NCBI GenBank assembly: GCA_934373375.1
Contig: CAKROP010000012.1
Location: 1-15,307, forward strand
Direction of reading: 5' to 3'
DNA from: an uncultured Anaerosacchariphilus sp.
Lineage (GTDB): Bacteria; Bacillota; Clostridia; Lachnospirales; Lachnospiraceae
DNA: 15,307 nt
Below the pieces are notes generated by a model, which had not been told where the DNA came from, searched no databases, and saw only the letters and a program-made list of their open reading frames with translations. Every line of letters starts with the position of its first letter. The stretch's first letter is position 1. Made by a program: the position numbers and the translations under genes. Below, one piece after another: positions 14,662 through 15,307 of this stretch.

Positions 14662-15307
14662 ATGGTTTCAAATATTATGTTGACCCTGACATTTTTAGCC
14701 GGCGTGGCGGCGGTCTACTACCTGGTTCCAAGGCGGTTCCGGCAGTGGCTGCTGCTTCTGGCAAGCATGCTTTTCTATGTGAGTGCTGGTCCGTGGATGC
14801 TGGTATTGTCCGGCGGAAGCGCGCTCTGGAGCTTCTATGCCGGGGCAAAAATCGAACAGGCGGAGACGAAAGAAAAAAAGAAGGTCTGGCTGTGGGCGGG
14901 AATTCTGCCGATACTGGGCGTTCTTTTTGTGTATAAATATTTCAATTTTTTTGTGGGTTCGTTGGCGGCCTTGCTGGCGTTGGCGGGACTGGGCGGAAGC
15001 GTGCCGGTTCTAAGTCTGGCGGTGCCGCTGGGTATCTCCTATTATACCTTTAAAATGATAAGCTACCTGGCGGATATTTATCTGGGAAAACGGGAAGCAG
15101 AACGCGGCGCGGACGGTTGTGGCGCTTATCTGACGTACATTCTGTTTTTCCCGCAGATTCTGTCGGGCCCCATTGAGCGGTCGGAGCATTTCCTTGAACA
15201 GCTTCATGAGGGACCCACGTACCATGCGGAGCTGTTTTCTATGGGACTTCAGCGAATAGTGCTGGGACTGTTTAAAAAAATCGTGATTGCGAACCGGCTG
15301 TCAGGGT
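14662..15307 (+). CDS. MBOAT-family membrane O-acyltransferase (3' end cut by window edge)
   Basis: 215 codons are visible from ATG 14662 (AGGAG at 14651-14655) to the right edge. The protein starts with membrane helices and has VYKYFNFF, VPLGISYYTFKMISYLADIY, FFPQILSGPIERSEHFLEQL and LFKKIVIANRL, the standard landmarks of the AlgI/DltB-type MBOAT family. These enzymes pass acyl groups, often acetyl, across the membrane onto polysaccharides. The catalytic histidine lies further along, outside the window. About 460-500 residues is usual, so roughly half is missing. It starts 22 nt after the decayed GT-C, so it is probably the next gene of the same operon and may acylate the glycan. Confidence 0.9.
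   Translation, partial: MVSNIMLTLTFLAGVAAVYYLVPRRFRQWLLLLASMLFYVSAGPWMLVLSGGSALWSFYAGAKIEQAETKEKKKVWLWAGILPILGVLFVYKYFNFFVGSLAALLALAGLGGSVPVLSLAVPLGISYYTFKMISYLADIYLGKREAERGADGCGAYLTYILFFPQILSGPIERSEHFLEQLHEGPTYHAELFSMGLQRIVLGLFKKIVIANRLSG

Overview
The window reads as part of a cell-surface polysaccharide (capsule or secondary cell-wall glycan) locus from a Gram-positive, clostridial type of bacterium. Most genes have AGGAG-type ribosome binding sites, GC content looks moderate, and the families are those of Firmicutes wall-glycan clusters: YfhO, polyprenyl-phosphate glycosyltransferase with DUF2304, GtrB-like, RmlD and MBOAT. A gut Lachnospiraceae-like host is my inference from this gene mix; there is no taxonomic marker in the window.

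Layout. On the minus strand (1-2516) a fucosyltransferase-like gene is followed by a YfhO-type membrane glycosyltransferase that runs off the left edge. A short divergent region (2517-2651) holds a good minus-strand promoter. On the plus strand, ten tightly packed genes follow, apparently one transcription unit: fkp (bifunctional L-fucokinase / GDP-fucose pyrophosphorylase), a GT4 glycosyltransferase, a GT2 glycosyltransferase, a DPM1-like GT2, a DUF2304 membrane protein, a DUF6056-like multipass protein, rmlD, a GtrB-like GT2, a GT-C (Gpi18-like) transferase, a decayed paralogue of that GT-C, and an MBOAT O-acyltransferase cut by the right edge.

How the genes may work together (inference). 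Fkp would salvage free L-fucose into GDP-fucose, which the divergent fucosyltransferase-like enzyme could use. RmlD makes dTDP-L-rhamnose. GT4 and GT2 enzymes would build the repeat unit in the cytoplasm. Two polyprenyl-phosphate-sugar synthases (7969 and 11568) would charge lipid carriers, and the multipass GT-C type proteins (YfhO, DUF6056-like, Gpi18-like) would use these outside the membrane to add side groups. MBOAT would add acyl groups.

The most unusual thing is a pair of structured repeats, at 5691-5808 and 7810-7936, each placed between two genes of the operon about 30 nt before a glycosyltransferase start codon. They share a nearly identical 46-nt core (41 of 46 identical) made of two small hairpins, and both are enclosed by a completely different but self-complementary outer stem and preceded by a different long hairpin. 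That is the pattern of a conserved fold with compensatory change. I do not recognise it as a known RNA family. The other notable item is the decayed GT-C gene at 13737-14639, with an in-frame TGA and two missing segments relative to its intact neighbour.
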